In this document: one piece after another, positions 1-8,768 of the stretch
Numbering within the stretch: position 1 is the first letter of the stretch
Layout of the letters: every line of letters starts with the position of its first letter
Source: Mycobacterium sp. NBC_00419
GTDB lineage: Bacteria > Actinomycetota > Actinomycetes > Mycobacteriales > Mycobacteriaceae
Reading direction: 5' to 3'
DNA length: 64,000 bases
Assembly: GCF_036023875.1 (NCBI RefSeq)
Contig: NZ_CP107931.1
Location: 248,001-312,000 of the forward strand
Translations under genes and position numbers: made by a program
The notes under the pieces: generated by a model
The model's input: the letters and a program-made list of their open reading frames with translations, nothing else
What the model was told of the DNA's origin: nothing
The model's database searches: none

Positions 1-1179
1 AGCGAACCAGACCGTCGGCATGCGGAAGCCGACATCGCTGGCGACGCCGAGGCTGCGGGCGCGGGCACGCCGCGCCCGGTACACCGAGCCGATCTGCTCC
101 TCGCTGGGTATCTGCAGCCCGGGCTGGTCGTCGGCGATCTCCTCGAACATGGTGCGAATCGCCTTGGGGGCGATGGGCATCAGCGGCGAACGCATGAACC
201 GGAACAGGGCTGCCTCGTCCTTGTTGGTGCCGATCAGCAGCGGCACCGGCAGCGTCTTGCCTGCCCTGGCCAGCGTCACCGGATAGTCCGGTACCAGTTG
301 ACCGTCGACGGTCGGGGCGAACGCCAACCGGCCGGGGGTGGCCGTCGGGACGTGGTCGAAGACGTGGGCCGAGGCGTCCACGAGTGCCTGTACCGGCGCG
401 CGATGGGCTTCCTGGGCGGTCATGCCCAGCCGGTCGAGAACAAGTTGGGCCACCGCGTGCGCGCGGCGGCTGTCGTACACCGAGGTAGCCGGCGAACTCT
501 GGGCGATGGCCCGCGAGAAGAGGCCCGCCGCCTCGGGAACCGCGAGCAGCGTGGTGACGATCCCCGCCCCGGCCGACTCGCCGAACAGTGTCACCCGGTC
601 GGGGTCACCGCCGAAACCCGCGATGTTGTCGCGCACCCAGCGCAATGCGGCCAGCACGTCACGTAACGCGGTGTTGCTGTCGAAGCCCGCATCGAACGAC
701 GAGAAGTCGACGAATCCGAGCGCACCGAGACGGTAGTTGATGGTCACCACGATCACGTCGGAACCGGTGGCCAGTTCGGTGCCGTCGTAGAGCGGCTGAC
801 TTCCGGATCCGAAGATGTAGGCCCCGCCGTGCACCCACACCATCACCGGTTTCGGGTCACCTGTCGAAGCGCCGTTTGAATCGGAGGGCGCCCACACGTT
901 GAGAAACAGGCAGTCCTCGTCGGCGCGGGTGCCCAGACCCATCGGGATCGGGCTGCGCGGCTGCGGGCTCACCGGTCCGAAGGCCGTCGCGTCGAGGACC
1001 TCGGTCCAGGGCTGCGGCGGCTGCGGCGCGCGCCAGCGCAGATCGCCGACCGGTGCCGCCGCGTAGCGCAGGCCCTTCCAGATCCGGACCCGGCCGTCGT
1101 CGCTACCCCGTACGGGCCCGTAGCCGGTCTCCACCACCGGGCGGTCCACGACCGGCCGGATGTTCGCATCCGCTGTCAT
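1..1179 (-). CDS. Carboxylesterase type B, 3' end cut by window
   Basis: The frame reads open from a start at 1179 to the window edge, giving 393 residues without a stop, so the C-terminus lies outside. It has the type B carboxylesterase pattern: an oxyanion-hole motif HGGAYIFGSG near residue 115 and the nucleophile elbow GESAGAG near residue 200. The Ser-Glu-His triad cannot be completed because the His should lie beyond the edge. The family hydrolyses carboxylic esters with broad specificity. There is no signal peptide at the start (MTADANIRPVV), so it is probably cytosolic. It is transcribed away from the SMR pair, and overlapping dyads lie 26-52 bp upstream of the start. Family assignment is firm; the substrate is unknown. 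Confidence 0.9.
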   Translation of the reverse strand, partial: MTADANIRPVVDRPVVETGYGPVRGSDDGRVRIWKGLRYAAAPVGDLRWRAPQPPQPWTEVLDATAFGPVSPQPRSPIPMGLGTRADEDCLFLNVWAPSDSNGASTGDPKPVMVWVHGGAYIFGSGSQPLYDGTELATGSDVIVVTINYRLGALGFVDFSSFDAGFDSNTALRDVLAALRWVRDNIAGFGGDPDRVTLFGESAGAGIVTTLLAVPEAAGLFSRAIAQSSPATSVYDSRRAHAVAQLVLDRLGMTAQEAHRAPVQALVDASAHVFDHVPTATPGRLAFAPTVDGQLVPDYPVTLARAGKTLPVPLLIGTNKDEAALFRFMRSPLMPIAPKAIRTMFEEIADDQPGLQIPSEEQIGSVYRARRARARSLGVASDVGFRMPTVWFA

Positions 1180-1204
1180 TGCTGTCCTCCATCGCAGCTT
1201 GCGC

Positions 1205-1231
1205 GTAACCATCCACGTTACCGACGGGTAA
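1205..1231. promoter_or_regulatory. Overlapping dyads upstream of the carboxylesterase
   Basis: Two inverted repeats overlap: GTAAC-N7-GTTAC (1205-1221) and the perfect TTACC-GACG-GGTAA (1218-1231). They sit just upstream of the esterase start on its template side and upstream of the SMR pair on the other. Their size and symmetry suit a dimeric repressor such as a TetR or MarR protein, but no such gene lies next to them in the window. This is inference from symmetry only. Confidence 0.4.
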
Positions 1232-1411
1232 TCGGCGGGGCTGCTGCCACCGGCCGTCACGCTGCTCACACGGCGATATCCTGGCGGGGCTGATCACTAT
1301 CGAGTCGCCACCGAGTGGCCAGTTAATGCCCGATTTTCGCCCCGCCGCGTGTCCCAACTGGCCACTCGCCGGGAGGCAGGCGGGCTGACCACCACGACGG
1401 AGGTGCTGGGC

Positions 1412-1756
1412 GTGCGGAAATGGGCGCTTCTGATGGGAGCGATCAGCACCGAGGTCAGCGGCACGCTGGCGTTGCGGGCCGCCCAGGACCACTCCGGGTG
1501 GCTGGTGCTCGTCGTCTCCGGGTACATCGCATCGTTCTTCTTCCTGAGCCTGGTGTTGCGGGCCGGGATGCCGGTCGGGGTCGCCTACGGCATCTGGGGC
1601 GCGCTGGGCACGGCGGCGACCGTGGTGATCGCCGCGGTGATCTTCGGTGACCCGTTCACCACCCCGATCATCGCCGGGATCGCCCTGATCATCGGGGGCG
1701 TGCTGATGGTCGAACTCGGATCGCGGCACAGCGGCGTCAGTGACAGCACCTCATGA
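1412..1756 (+). CDS. SMR-family small multidrug transporter, first subunit
   Basis: A 114-residue protein with four hydrophobic segments. It has the SMR signature: an essential Glu in helix 1 (KWALLMGAISTEVSGTLALRA) and the helix 3 motif MPVGVAYGIW. The GTG at 1412 is chosen because GGAGG lies at 1399-1403, eight bases upstream; the GTG at 1349 would add about 21 polar residues unlike the family. SMR proteins are proton-coupled exporters of cationic compounds and work as dimers. The stop overlaps the start of a second SMR gene (ATGATG), the usual arrangement for paired SMR proteins that form an antiparallel heterodimer. The exported compound is not known. Confidence 0.88.
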   Translation: MRKWALLMGAISTEVSGTLALRAAQDHSGWLVLVVSGYIASFFFLSLVLRAGMPVGVAYGIWGALGTAATVVIAAVIFGDPFTTPIIAGIALIIGGVLMVELGSRHSGVSDSTS

Positions 1757-2079
1757 TGTGGCTGACGCTGGCCGGCGCCATCGTGGTCGAGGTGTGCGCC
1801 ACGCTGTCGCTGCGCGCGTCGGACGGGTTCCGCAACAAGAAGTGGATCGTGCCGGTAGTCGCCGGCTACCTGGTGGCCTTCACCCTGCTGTCGCTGACGC
1901 TGGCGCAGGGAATGCCGGTCGGGATCGCCTACGGGGTGTGGTCGGCGGCCGGGGTCGCGCTGGTGGCGGTGGTCGCCAAGGCGGTCTGGGGTGAGCCGCT
2001 GACACCGGTGATGATCGGCGGAATCGTGTTGATCCTCGCCGGCGTGCTCACGATCGAACTGAGCGGATCCGTGGGCTGA
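1753..2079 (+). CDS. SMR-family small multidrug transporter, second subunit
   Basis: A 108-residue, four-helix protein. The helix 1 Glu is present (WLTLAGAIVVEVCATLSLRA) and helix 3 carries MPVGIAYGVW. It overlaps the preceding SMR gene by 4 bp, so the two are almost certainly translationally coupled and made in equal amounts. The last 32 bp overlap the 3' end of the convergent MFS gene. The loop between helices 1 and 2 has extra positive residues (RNKKW), which fits the fixed opposite-topology rule of paired SMR subunits. Function: probable proton/cation antiport in the cytoplasmic membrane. Confidence 0.9.
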   Translation: MMWLTLAGAIVVEVCATLSLRASDGFRNKKWIVPVVAGYLVAFTLLSLTLAQGMPVGIAYGVWSAAGVALVAVVAKAVWGEPLTPVMIGGIVLILAGVLTIELSGSVG

Positions 2080-3238
2080 GCACCCTGGCCAGCGCGACGG
2101 CTGCCAGGCCCGCCACCGGAACGATCAGCAGGCCGACGCGCAGGCCTGCGGCGTCGGCAACAGCGCCCACCACGATCGGCGAGGTCAGGAATCCCACCCG
2201 CATCAGCCAGGTGAGCACCGTCAGGCCGGTGCCCGGCCGAAGTCCGGGAAGTTCGTCGGCGGCATGCATGGCAGCCGGCACCAGGGTGGCCGAGCCGAAA
2301 CCCGCAGCGGCGAACCCGGCAATGGTGCCGGCGACGGTCGGGAAGGCCAGCGCCGTGCCCATGCCGACGGCGATCAGCGCACCGCCGGAGCGGACCACGG
2401 CGCGCTGGCCGAACCTGTCGACCATCCGGTCACCGAGCAGCCGCCCGACGAACTGAAACCCGACGACGGCCACGAACCCCAGCGCCGCCAACGCCGCGGG
2501 AGCGTCGAGCGCGTCGCGCAGATACAGCGTGGCCCACGAGTTGCCGGCGTCCTCGATGACCGAGCCGGCGATCGCGATTCCCACCAGTGCGGCCAGCACC
2601 AGGTACACCGTGCGCGCGGGGCTCGCACCGCCCGCCCGCTCACCGGCCTCGGGCGGGCCGTGGTCACGACCGGGCAGCAGGAACCGGTAGCCGATCAGGC
2701 AGATCGCGCTGAACAGCACCGCGGAGAAGGACAATTGCACCGCCCGCGGGATACCGGCATAGATCGCGGCGGCCCCCATCAGCCCGCCGGTGACAGCACC
2801 CATCGACCACACCGCATGCAGCGAGTTGATGATGAACCGGCCGTAGTTTCGCTGCACCCGCAACCCGTGGACGTTCTGCGCGACGTCGACGACAGAGTCG
2901 GCCGCGCCGGCGCAGAACAAGGCGGCCGCCAGCGTCGCACCCGAGGGCGCCAGGCCGGCGGCCAGGGTGAACACCGCGATCAGCACACTGCCTGCGACCG
3001 CGACCACCGACGAGCGGAACCGGCGGATCAACATCGGTGCGGTGAGACCGGTCAGCAGGGCGCCCGCGGAGAACGCCGCGACGGCGAGCCCGAACGCGGT
3101 GTTGGTCAGACCCAGATCGGACTTGATCTCGGGATAGCGCGGCATCAGGTTGGCGAACAGGGCGCCGTTGGTCAAAAACAGCGCCGCCGTCGCCACCCGG
3201 GCCCTGCGATCCCGCCCCTCGAGCCCTCCGCTGCCCAC
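2048..3238 (-). CDS. MFS transporter
   Basis: With the GTG start at 3238 this is a 396-residue protein with about 12 hydrophobic segments, the usual length for a major facilitator carrier. The N-terminus VGSGGLEGRDRRARVATAALFLTNGA leads straight into helix 1. The basic loop GDRMVDRFGQR in the middle matches the inter-helix signature of the superfamily. An upstream start is possible in the open frame but would run through the malQ start and encode low-complexity sequence. The 3' end overlaps the convergent SMR gene by 32 bp, and it is divergent from malQ. The substrate is unknown. Confidence 0.82.
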   Translation of the reverse strand: MGSGGLEGRDRRARVATAALFLTNGALFANLMPRYPEIKSDLGLTNTAFGLAVAAFSAGALLTGLTAPMLIRRFRSSVVAVAGSVLIAVFTLAAGLAPSGATLAAALFCAGAADSVVDVAQNVHGLRVQRNYGRFIINSLHAVWSMGAVTGGLMGAAAIYAGIPRAVQLSFSAVLFSAICLIGYRFLLPGRDHGPPEAGERAGGASPARTVYLVLAALVGIAIAGSVIEDAGNSWATLYLRDALDAPAALAALGFVAVVGFQFVGRLLGDRMVDRFGQRAVVRSGGALIAVGMGTALAFPTVAGTIAGFAAAGFGSATLVPAAMHAADELPGLRPGTGLTVLTWLMRVGFLTSPIVVGAVADAAGLRVGLLIVPVAGLAAVALARVLSPRIRSVRS

Positions 3239-3315
3239 GTGGCGCGACGGTACCCCAGGACGGGGTGGTCCGCTGTACTGCACGCGATCGCGCGCAACCA
3301 AGCAAGATGACACCC

Positions 3316-5454
3316 ATGACACAGCCGGACCCGTCGCTGTACGAACTCGCCCGCCGGTTCGGCGTGGCCACCGACTACCACGACTGGACCGGACGCTACG
3401 TCGCCGTCGACGAGACCACCCTGACGGCGGTCCTGGCAGCTCTGGGAGTCGACGCCGGCAGTGAACAGAGCCGTGCCGCAGCCCTTTCCGAACAGGACAG
3501 GAGCTACTGGTCGCGGGCGCTGCCGCCGACGATCGTGGGTCGCGCGGACACCGAGACATCGTTCTGGGCGCACGTCACCCACGGCGATCCGGCCCACATC
3601 TGGGTGCGGCTCGAGGACGGGACGGTGCGTTCCGGGGTGCGCCAGGCCGACAACTTCACCCCGCCGTTCGACCTGGACGGCCGGCTGGTCGGCGAAGCCA
3701 CCTTCGTGCTGCCGCCCGATCTGCCGCTGGGATATCACCGGGTCTACCTGCGCTCCGGCGGCCAGGAGACCAGCACCGCGCTGATCGTCACCCCGGCGTG
3801 GCTGGGGCTGCCGCCCCGGCTCGGGGCGCGACGCACCTGGGGGCTGGCCACCCAGCTGTACAGCGTGCGGTCCAAGAACTCCTGGGGCATCGGCGATCTG
3901 GCCGATCTGACCGATCTCGCCGTCTGGGCGGGTGCCCGCCACGGCGCCGGCTACGTCCTGGTCAACCCGCTGCACGCGGCGGCCCCCACCTCACCGATGG
4001 AGCCCTCCCCCTACCTGCCGACATCCCGGCGCTTCGCCAACCCGCTGTATCTGCGGGTGGAGAACATCCCGGAATTCGCCTATCTCCCCCGCCGCCGACG
4101 GGTGTGGAAGCGGCGGGAACAGATCCAGTCCCGGGCCGCGACGTTCGACGGTATCGACCGCGATGGAATCTGGGCGGCCAAGCGGACCGCCCTCAAGCTG
4201 GTCTACCGGGTGCCGCGCGCGGCGGGCCGCGAGCTGGCGTTCGAGGCGTACAAGGTGCGCGAAGGCCGGGCGCTCGACGACTTCGCCACCTGGTCGGCGC
4301 TGGCCGAGAAGTACGGCGGCAACTGGCACAGCTGGCCGGCCGGTCTGCAGCACCCGAGCAGCCCGGAGGTCACCGAGTTCGTCGAAAGCCATGTTCGCGC
4401 AGTCGATTTCCACCGCTGGCTGCAGTGGCAGCTCGATGAGCAACTCGCGGTGGCCCAGTCCCAGGCCGTGCGCACCGGGATGCCGCTGGGCATCATGCAC
4501 GACCTCGCGGTGGGGGTCCATCCCGACGGCGCCGACGCCTGGTCGTTGCAGGATGTTCTCGCCCTCGGTGCCACGGCCGGCGCCCCGCCCGACGAATTCA
4601 ACCAGCTGGGCCAGAACTGGTCGCAGCCGCCGTGGCGCCCGGATCGCCTCGAAGAGCTTGGCTATCAACCCTTCCGGGCCCTGATCGCGGCGATTCTGCG
4701 ACATGCCGGTGGGGTGCGGATCGATCACATCATCGGACTGTTCCGGCTGTGGTGGATACCGCAGGGCGCCTCCCCGACGCAGGGCACCTATGTCCGCTAC
4801 AACCACGACGCGATGATCGGCATCGTGGCACTGGAGGCCTACCGGGCCGGCGCGGTGGTCGTCGGTGAGGACCTCGGGACCGTCGAGCCGTGGGTGCGGG
4901 ACTACCTGGCGGCCCGCGGGGTGCTCGGGACGTCGATCCTGTGGTTCGAACTGGATCGCGACGGCGGCGGCGGCCCGTTGCCTGCCGAACGCTGGCGTGA
5001 GCTGTGCCTGTCCTCGGTGACCACCCATGACCTGCCGCCGACCCCGGGTTACCTTGCCGGAGAACATGTCCGGCTACGCCATGAGCTGGGACTGCTCACC
5101 AGACCGGCCGACGAGGAGCTCGCCGCCGACCGGGCCGAGCAGGCGGCGTGGATGGCCGAACTGCGACGAGTAGGGCTGCTGGGCGCCGACAGCGACGAGG
5201 AGAACGTCATCACCGGCCTGTACCGCTACCTCGGCCGCACGCCGTCGCGGCTGTTGGCGCTGGCCCTGCCCGACGCGGTCGGCGACAAGCGCACCCAGAA
5301 CCAGCCGGGCACCACCAACGAGTATCCGAACTGGCGGGTGCCGTTGACCGGACCCGACGGCAACCCGCTGCTCATCGAGGACGTACTGGTCGACCCCAGG
5401 GCCGCCGCCCTGGCCGAGGCCTTGCGCCAGTCCATCGAGCCGTCGCCGGACTAG
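3316..5454 (+). CDS. malQ: 4-alpha-glucanotransferase (amylomaltase, GH77)
   Basis: A 712-residue protein of the long actinobacterial MalQ type, with about 150 extra N-terminal residues before the GH77 barrel. The three GH77 catalytic acids are visible: the nucleophile Asp in RIDHIIGLF (near 470), the acid/base Glu in VVGEDLGTVEP (near 517) and the stabilising Asp in TTHDLPP (near 571). It transfers alpha-1,4-glucan segments between maltodextrins in the cytosol. An ATG at 3307 is also possible; 3316 is preferred because MTQPDPSLYELARRFG resembles known mycobacterial N-termini. The Nudix gene follows after 10 bp. Confidence 0.95.
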   Translation: MTQPDPSLYELARRFGVATDYHDWTGRYVAVDETTLTAVLAALGVDAGSEQSRAAALSEQDRSYWSRALPPTIVGRADTETSFWAHVTHGDPAHIWVRLEDGTVRSGVRQADNFTPPFDLDGRLVGEATFVLPPDLPLGYHRVYLRSGGQETSTALIVTPAWLGLPPRLGARRTWGLATQLYSVRSKNSWGIGDLADLTDLAVWAGARHGAGYVLVNPLHAAAPTSPMEPSPYLPTSRRFANPLYLRVENIPEFAYLPRRRRVWKRREQIQSRAATFDGIDRDGIWAAKRTALKLVYRVPRAAGRELAFEAYKVREGRALDDFATWSALAEKYGGNWHSWPAGLQHPSSPEVTEFVESHVRAVDFHRWLQWQLDEQLAVAQSQAVRTGMPLGIMHDLAVGVHPDGADAWSLQDVLALGATAGAPPDEFNQLGQNWSQPPWRPDRLEELGYQPFRALIAAILRHAGGVRIDHIIGLFRLWWIPQGASPTQGTYVRYNHDAMIGIVALEAYRAGAVVVGEDLGTVEPWVRDYLAARGVLGTSILWFELDRDGGGGPLPAERWRELCLSSVTTHDLPPTPGYLAGEHVRLRHELGLLTRPADEELAADRAEQAAWMAELRRVGLLGADSDEENVITGLYRYLGRTPSRLLALALPDAVGDKRTQNQPGTTNEYPNWRVPLTGPDGNPLLIEDVLVDPRAAALAEALRQSIEPSPD

Positions 5455-5464
5455 GCTGCGCCGC

Positions 5465-5965
5465 ATGCCGAAGTCCAGCGCCGGGGTATTGCTCTACCGG
5501 ATGTCCGGTGACGTGGTCGAGGTGCTGATCGGCCATCCCGGCGGACCGTTCTGGGCCCGCAAGGACGACGGCGCATGGTCGATCCCCAAAGGTGAGTACG
5601 AGCCGGACGAGGACCCCTGGTTTGCAGCGCGACGCGAGTTCGCCGAAGAGCTGGGCTTGGGGCTGCCCGACGGTGAACCCCTCGCCTTCGGTCCGGTCAA
5701 GCAACCGAGCGGCAAGGTGCTCACCGTGTTCGCCGTCGGCGCCGACCTCGACATCAGCGCGGCCCGCAGCAACACCTTCACCCTGGAGTGGCCCAAAGGC
5801 TCCGGACGCCTGCAGGAGTTTCCCGAACTCGACCGGGTGGCGTGGCTTCCGGTCGCGGCGGCGCGGCGCAAACTCCTCAAAGGCCACGTAGTGTTCCTCG
5901 ATCGGCTGATGGCCCAGCCTCATCTGGTGGGACTGTCCGAAGGGGCCGGCGACCCACCGGGCTAG
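5465..5965 (+). CDS. Nudix hydrolase
   Basis: A 166-residue protein with a complete Nudix box at about residues 42-64 (G-x5-E-x7-REFAEELGL). This binds Mg2+ and cleaves nucleoside diphosphates linked to another group. The N-terminus MPKSSAGVLLYRMSGD and the phrase WSIPKGEYEPDEDP resemble the NTP/Ap4A-type and housecleaning Nudix enzymes, but the substrate cannot be read from sequence. It follows malQ after 10 bp and precedes the LLM gene by 10 bp, so the three are probably co-transcribed. Confidence 0.93.
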   Translation: MPKSSAGVLLYRMSGDVVEVLIGHPGGPFWARKDDGAWSIPKGEYEPDEDPWFAARREFAEELGLGLPDGEPLAFGPVKQPSGKVLTVFAVGADLDISAARSNTFTLEWPKGSGRLQEFPELDRVAWLPVAAARRKLLKGHVVFLDRLMAQPHLVGLSEGAGDPPG

Positions 5966-5975
5966 CCTCCAGAAT

Positions 5976-6857
5976 GTGAAGTTCGCTGTCGTGGCACCTG
6001 TGGGCGCCGGGGTGACCGCCGATCCCGTGTGGATGTCAGAGTTCGCCCGTCATCTCGAGGCGTGCGGCTTCGAGTCGATCGTCGCCGTCGAGCACACCGT
6101 CCTGATGACCCGCTACGACAGCGTGTACCCGTATGACCCCAGTGGCCGGGTCGAGCTGGCTGCGGACTGCCCGGTGCCCGATCCGCTGGACCTGCTGGCG
6201 TTTCTGGCCGGCCAGACCAGCACTCTCGGTCTGGCCACCGGAGTTCTGGTGCTGCCCAACCACCATCCGGTGGTGCTGGCCAAGCGGGTCGCGACGCTCG
6301 ACGCCTTGTCCGGTGGGCGGCTGCGGCTGTGTGTCGGTGTCGGCTGGCTGCGCGAGGAGGTGCAGGCCTGCGGCGCCGATTTCGACAGCCGCGGCCGCCG
6401 CGCCGAGGAGCAGATCGAGGTGCTGCGCGCGCTGTGGGCCGACACCCCCGAGGGGGTCGGCCACCACGGCGAGTTCTTCGACTTCGACAGCGCCGCATGC
6501 TATCCGAAACCTGTTGCCGCCAAGGGTATTCCGATCCATATCGGCGGCCACAGCCGGATCGCCGCGCGCCGCGCCGGCCGGCTGGGCGACGGACTGCAGC
6601 CCCTAGGCGTGGCCGGCGAAAAGCTCGCGACGCTGGTCGCCGACATGCGGGCCGCCGCCGAGGATGCCGGACGCGACCCCGACGACCTCGAGCTGTCGCT
6701 GGGCCACCTGGTCACCAAGATCGACACCGACCGTGCCGGGCGGCTCGCCGAGGCCGGAGCCGACCGGGTGGTGCTGGCGATGCCGGCGGTCACCGACATC
6801 ACCGAAGCCAAGGACGCACTGTCGGCCTGCGCCCAACGACTAGGCCTGATCGCATGA
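5976..6857 (+). CDS. LLM-class (F420-type) oxidoreductase
   Basis: A 293-residue TIM-barrel protein of the luciferase-like monooxygenase family. It starts with GTG (VKFAVVAPVGAG), then shows EHTVLM, TGVLVLPNHHPVVLAKRVATLD and GGRLRLCVGVGWLREEV, hallmarks of the F420-dependent branch common in mycobacteria. These enzymes use reduced or oxidised F420 (less often FMN) to reduce or oxidise small organics. The C-terminal part (LVTKIDTDRAGRLAEAGADRVVLAMP) matches the mycobacterial F420 subgroup. Its stop overlaps the next start by 4 bp (ATGA). The substrate is unknown. Confidence 0.88.
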   Translation: MKFAVVAPVGAGVTADPVWMSEFARHLEACGFESIVAVEHTVLMTRYDSVYPYDPSGRVELAADCPVPDPLDLLAFLAGQTSTLGLATGVLVLPNHHPVVLAKRVATLDALSGGRLRLCVGVGWLREEVQACGADFDSRGRRAEEQIEVLRALWADTPEGVGHHGEFFDFDSAACYPKPVAAKGIPIHIGGHSRIAARRAGRLGDGLQPLGVAGEKLATLVADMRAAAEDAGRDPDDLELSLGHLVTKIDTDRAGRLAEAGADRVVLAMPAVTDITEAKDALSACAQRLGLIA

Positions 6858-7309
6858 CCCTGACGGTGGCGGACCGGTTGGCCCTCACCGATCTGGTGCA
6901 CCGCTACGCGGCGGGCATCGACGAGACCGACCTCGACACCGTCGTCGGATTGTTCACTGCCGACGGCGAATTGGTGCTGCCCGACCCGCCCGACGTGCTG
7001 ACACCGGTGCGCTCCCACCGCGGCCCGCAGGCTCTGCGCACCGCACTGGCCGCAGCCACCCGGGTGGGCCGCACCCATCACAGCATCGCTTCGGAGGTAT
7101 ACCGGGCTGGTGTCACCCCCGATACCGCCCACGGGCGCATCGCGGCGCAGGCGCATCACTGGAGCCGCCGCGATGACAGCATCACCGACCTGGTCTGGTA
7201 CCTGCACTACGTCGACGACTACGCCCGCGCCGACTCCGGCTGGTTGCTGGCGCGCCGCCGGCTGGTCATCGACGCGATCGAGACCCGTCCGGCACGGCGC
7301 CTGCGCTGA
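6854..7309 (+). CDS. SnoaL/NTF2-like protein
   Basis: A 151-residue single-domain protein with the cone-shaped NTF2/SnoaL pattern: ADRLALTDLVHRYAAGIDETDLDTVVGLFTADGELV, then a His-containing middle (RTHHSIAS) and a C-terminal WYLHYVDDYARADSGWLLARRRL. Members bind or isomerise small hydrophobic molecules, and many mycobacterial ones accompany oxidoreductases. It overlaps the LLM gene by 4 bp, so the two probably act on the same compound. The reaction is not known. It ends 3 bp from the convergent channel gene. Confidence 0.8.
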   Translation: MTLTVADRLALTDLVHRYAAGIDETDLDTVVGLFTADGELVLPDPPDVLTPVRSHRGPQALRTALAAATRVGRTHHSIASEVYRAGVTPDTAHGRIAAQAHHWSRRDDSITDLVWYLHYVDDYARADSGWLLARRRLVIDAIETRPARRLR

Positions 7310-7312
7310 GGA

Positions 7313-8740
7313 TCAGCGGATCCCCTGGGCGGCCTCGGTGAGCGCGTCGGTGGCGGCTCTGCGCCGCATCTCGATGGCTTCGCCGATCTGGCGGGCCAAG
7401 CGGTGATTGCGTTGCACGACACCCTTCATCGCGTCGCGGTGCACCGAGACGATGGTGGTGTCGGCCAGCGCGATCACCCCGGTGAGCATGCGCTGGCGGG
7501 TCAACGACGTCCCGCCGATGTAGTCGCCGACGCCGAGGCGGCCCAGAGCGAGCTCACGGCCGTCGCCGGCGTAGACGATCATGCCGACCTTGCCCTCGGT
7601 GATGAACCCGACCGCCTCAGGAATGCTGTTGGTGGGCTGCACGAGTTCACCTTCGGCGTACAGTAGTCGCCGGGCGTTCCCCGACATCGTGGCGATCGCG
7701 TCATCGTCGAGACCCAATGATGCCGCTATCGACCGCAATTGGGTCTCGACATAGTCGCGCTCGGCCTTCTTCGACAGCTTCGCGCCGTCGACGTGCACGC
7801 CGGCCCGATTGGCGGCATACCAGATTCGATGCAGCAGAAGGGTTTTGGTCCGCGACTCCTCGGCAGGCGAGAGAACCGGAACCATAACCTTGTACTTGTT
7901 CTCGCCGAGTGCGACCACCTTGGCAGGTACGGATGGGAGCTTAGTGGGCAGTGCGTCGGCTACCGACTGCAGGGCGGCGGTGACCAGGCCCGGCGGATCG
8001 TCGGCGCCGAAGGCCAGCACGGCGGATGCGTTGAACGCCGCCCCGGTGACCCGGCTGAGGTTGGTGAAGGAGCCGGTGGCCAGGGTCGCGTTCGGGACAA
8101 CCTGGATCCCGTTGCCGGTGTCGATGTGGGCCGCCCGCCAGTTCACCTCGACGACGCGGCCTTTGGCTGCGGCGGTATCCAGCCAGTCGCCGATCCGGAA
8201 CGGCTGCTCGAACAACAGCAGCAAGCCCTGGATAACGGGGCCGACCGCGCTTTGTACGGCGAGGCCGATCACGATCGACGTCACCCCGACGGCGGTGATC
8301 AGCCCGCCGATGTTGGCGCCCCACACCCACGACAGCAGCAGACCGATACCGATGACGATGAGGATCAGCCGGCCCAGATCGATGAAGATGCCTGGCAGCC
8401 GCTCGCGCCAGCTGCCGGCACGGGCCTCCCCGAACAACGCGGCATTGGCGCCGGACAGCAGCACCAGCATGATCAGGAACCCGAACACCGTCGCCGCGAT
8501 CTTGGCCCAGTTCCCGTGGATGTCGGCGTGGGCGTCGACGCGATCGAACTGGTCGAGCAGCAGGTACACCGCGAACGCGGGAAGAACCCAGTTACGCAGC
8601 AGGGCAACCGGTTTGGCGTAGCCGCTGTCGCGGCGGGCGAGGAAACCGTGCAGTTCGTTGAGGATCAGCAGCGACAGCGGCAGCGCGATGATGACCAGCA
8701 GGGCAGGCCAGAACCACGGCTGTCCGGTCAGCGCACCCAT
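7313..8740 (-). CDS. MscS-type channel with C-terminal cyclic-nucleotide-binding domain
   Basis: A 475-residue protein starting with ATG at 8740 after an AGCGAAGGGGGAG leader. About five membrane segments fill residues 10-170. The MscS pore-lining and beta-domain signature (QSAVGPVIQGLLLLFEQPF, RIGDW) lies around 160-185. The last 110 residues form a cNMP-binding fold (EGKVGMIVYAGDGRELALGRLGVGDYIGGTSL). It resembles M. tuberculosis Rv2434c in architecture. It lies 28 bp downstream of the cyclase-like sensor gene on the same strand, so the pair is probably an operon in which the sensor controls or is coupled to the channel. The nucleotide bound is not known. Confidence 0.88.
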   Translation of the reverse strand: MGALTGQPWFWPALLVIIALPLSLLILNELHGFLARRDSGYAKPVALLRNWVLPAFAVYLLLDQFDRVDAHADIHGNWAKIAATVFGFLIMLVLLSGANAALFGEARAGSWRERLPGIFIDLGRLILIVIGIGLLLSWVWGANIGGLITAVGVTSIVIGLAVQSAVGPVIQGLLLLFEQPFRIGDWLDTAAAKGRVVEVNWRAAHIDTGNGIQVVPNATLATGSFTNLSRVTGAAFNASAVLAFGADDPPGLVTAALQSVADALPTKLPSVPAKVVALGENKYKVMVPVLSPAEESRTKTLLLHRIWYAANRAGVHVDGAKLSKKAERDYVETQLRSIAASLGLDDDAIATMSGNARRLLYAEGELVQPTNSIPEAVGFITEGKVGMIVYAGDGRELALGRLGVGDYIGGTSLTRQRMLTGVIALADTTIVSVHRDAMKGVVQRNHRLARQIGEAIEMRRRAATDALTEAAQGIR

Positions 8741-8768
8741 GCCCGCTCCCCCTTCGCTCTCTGGCAGC

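Noticed and set aside
1180..1411. Guanidine riboswitch before the SMR pair
   Set aside because: No pair of ACGR-loop hairpins of the mini-ykkC type could be found.
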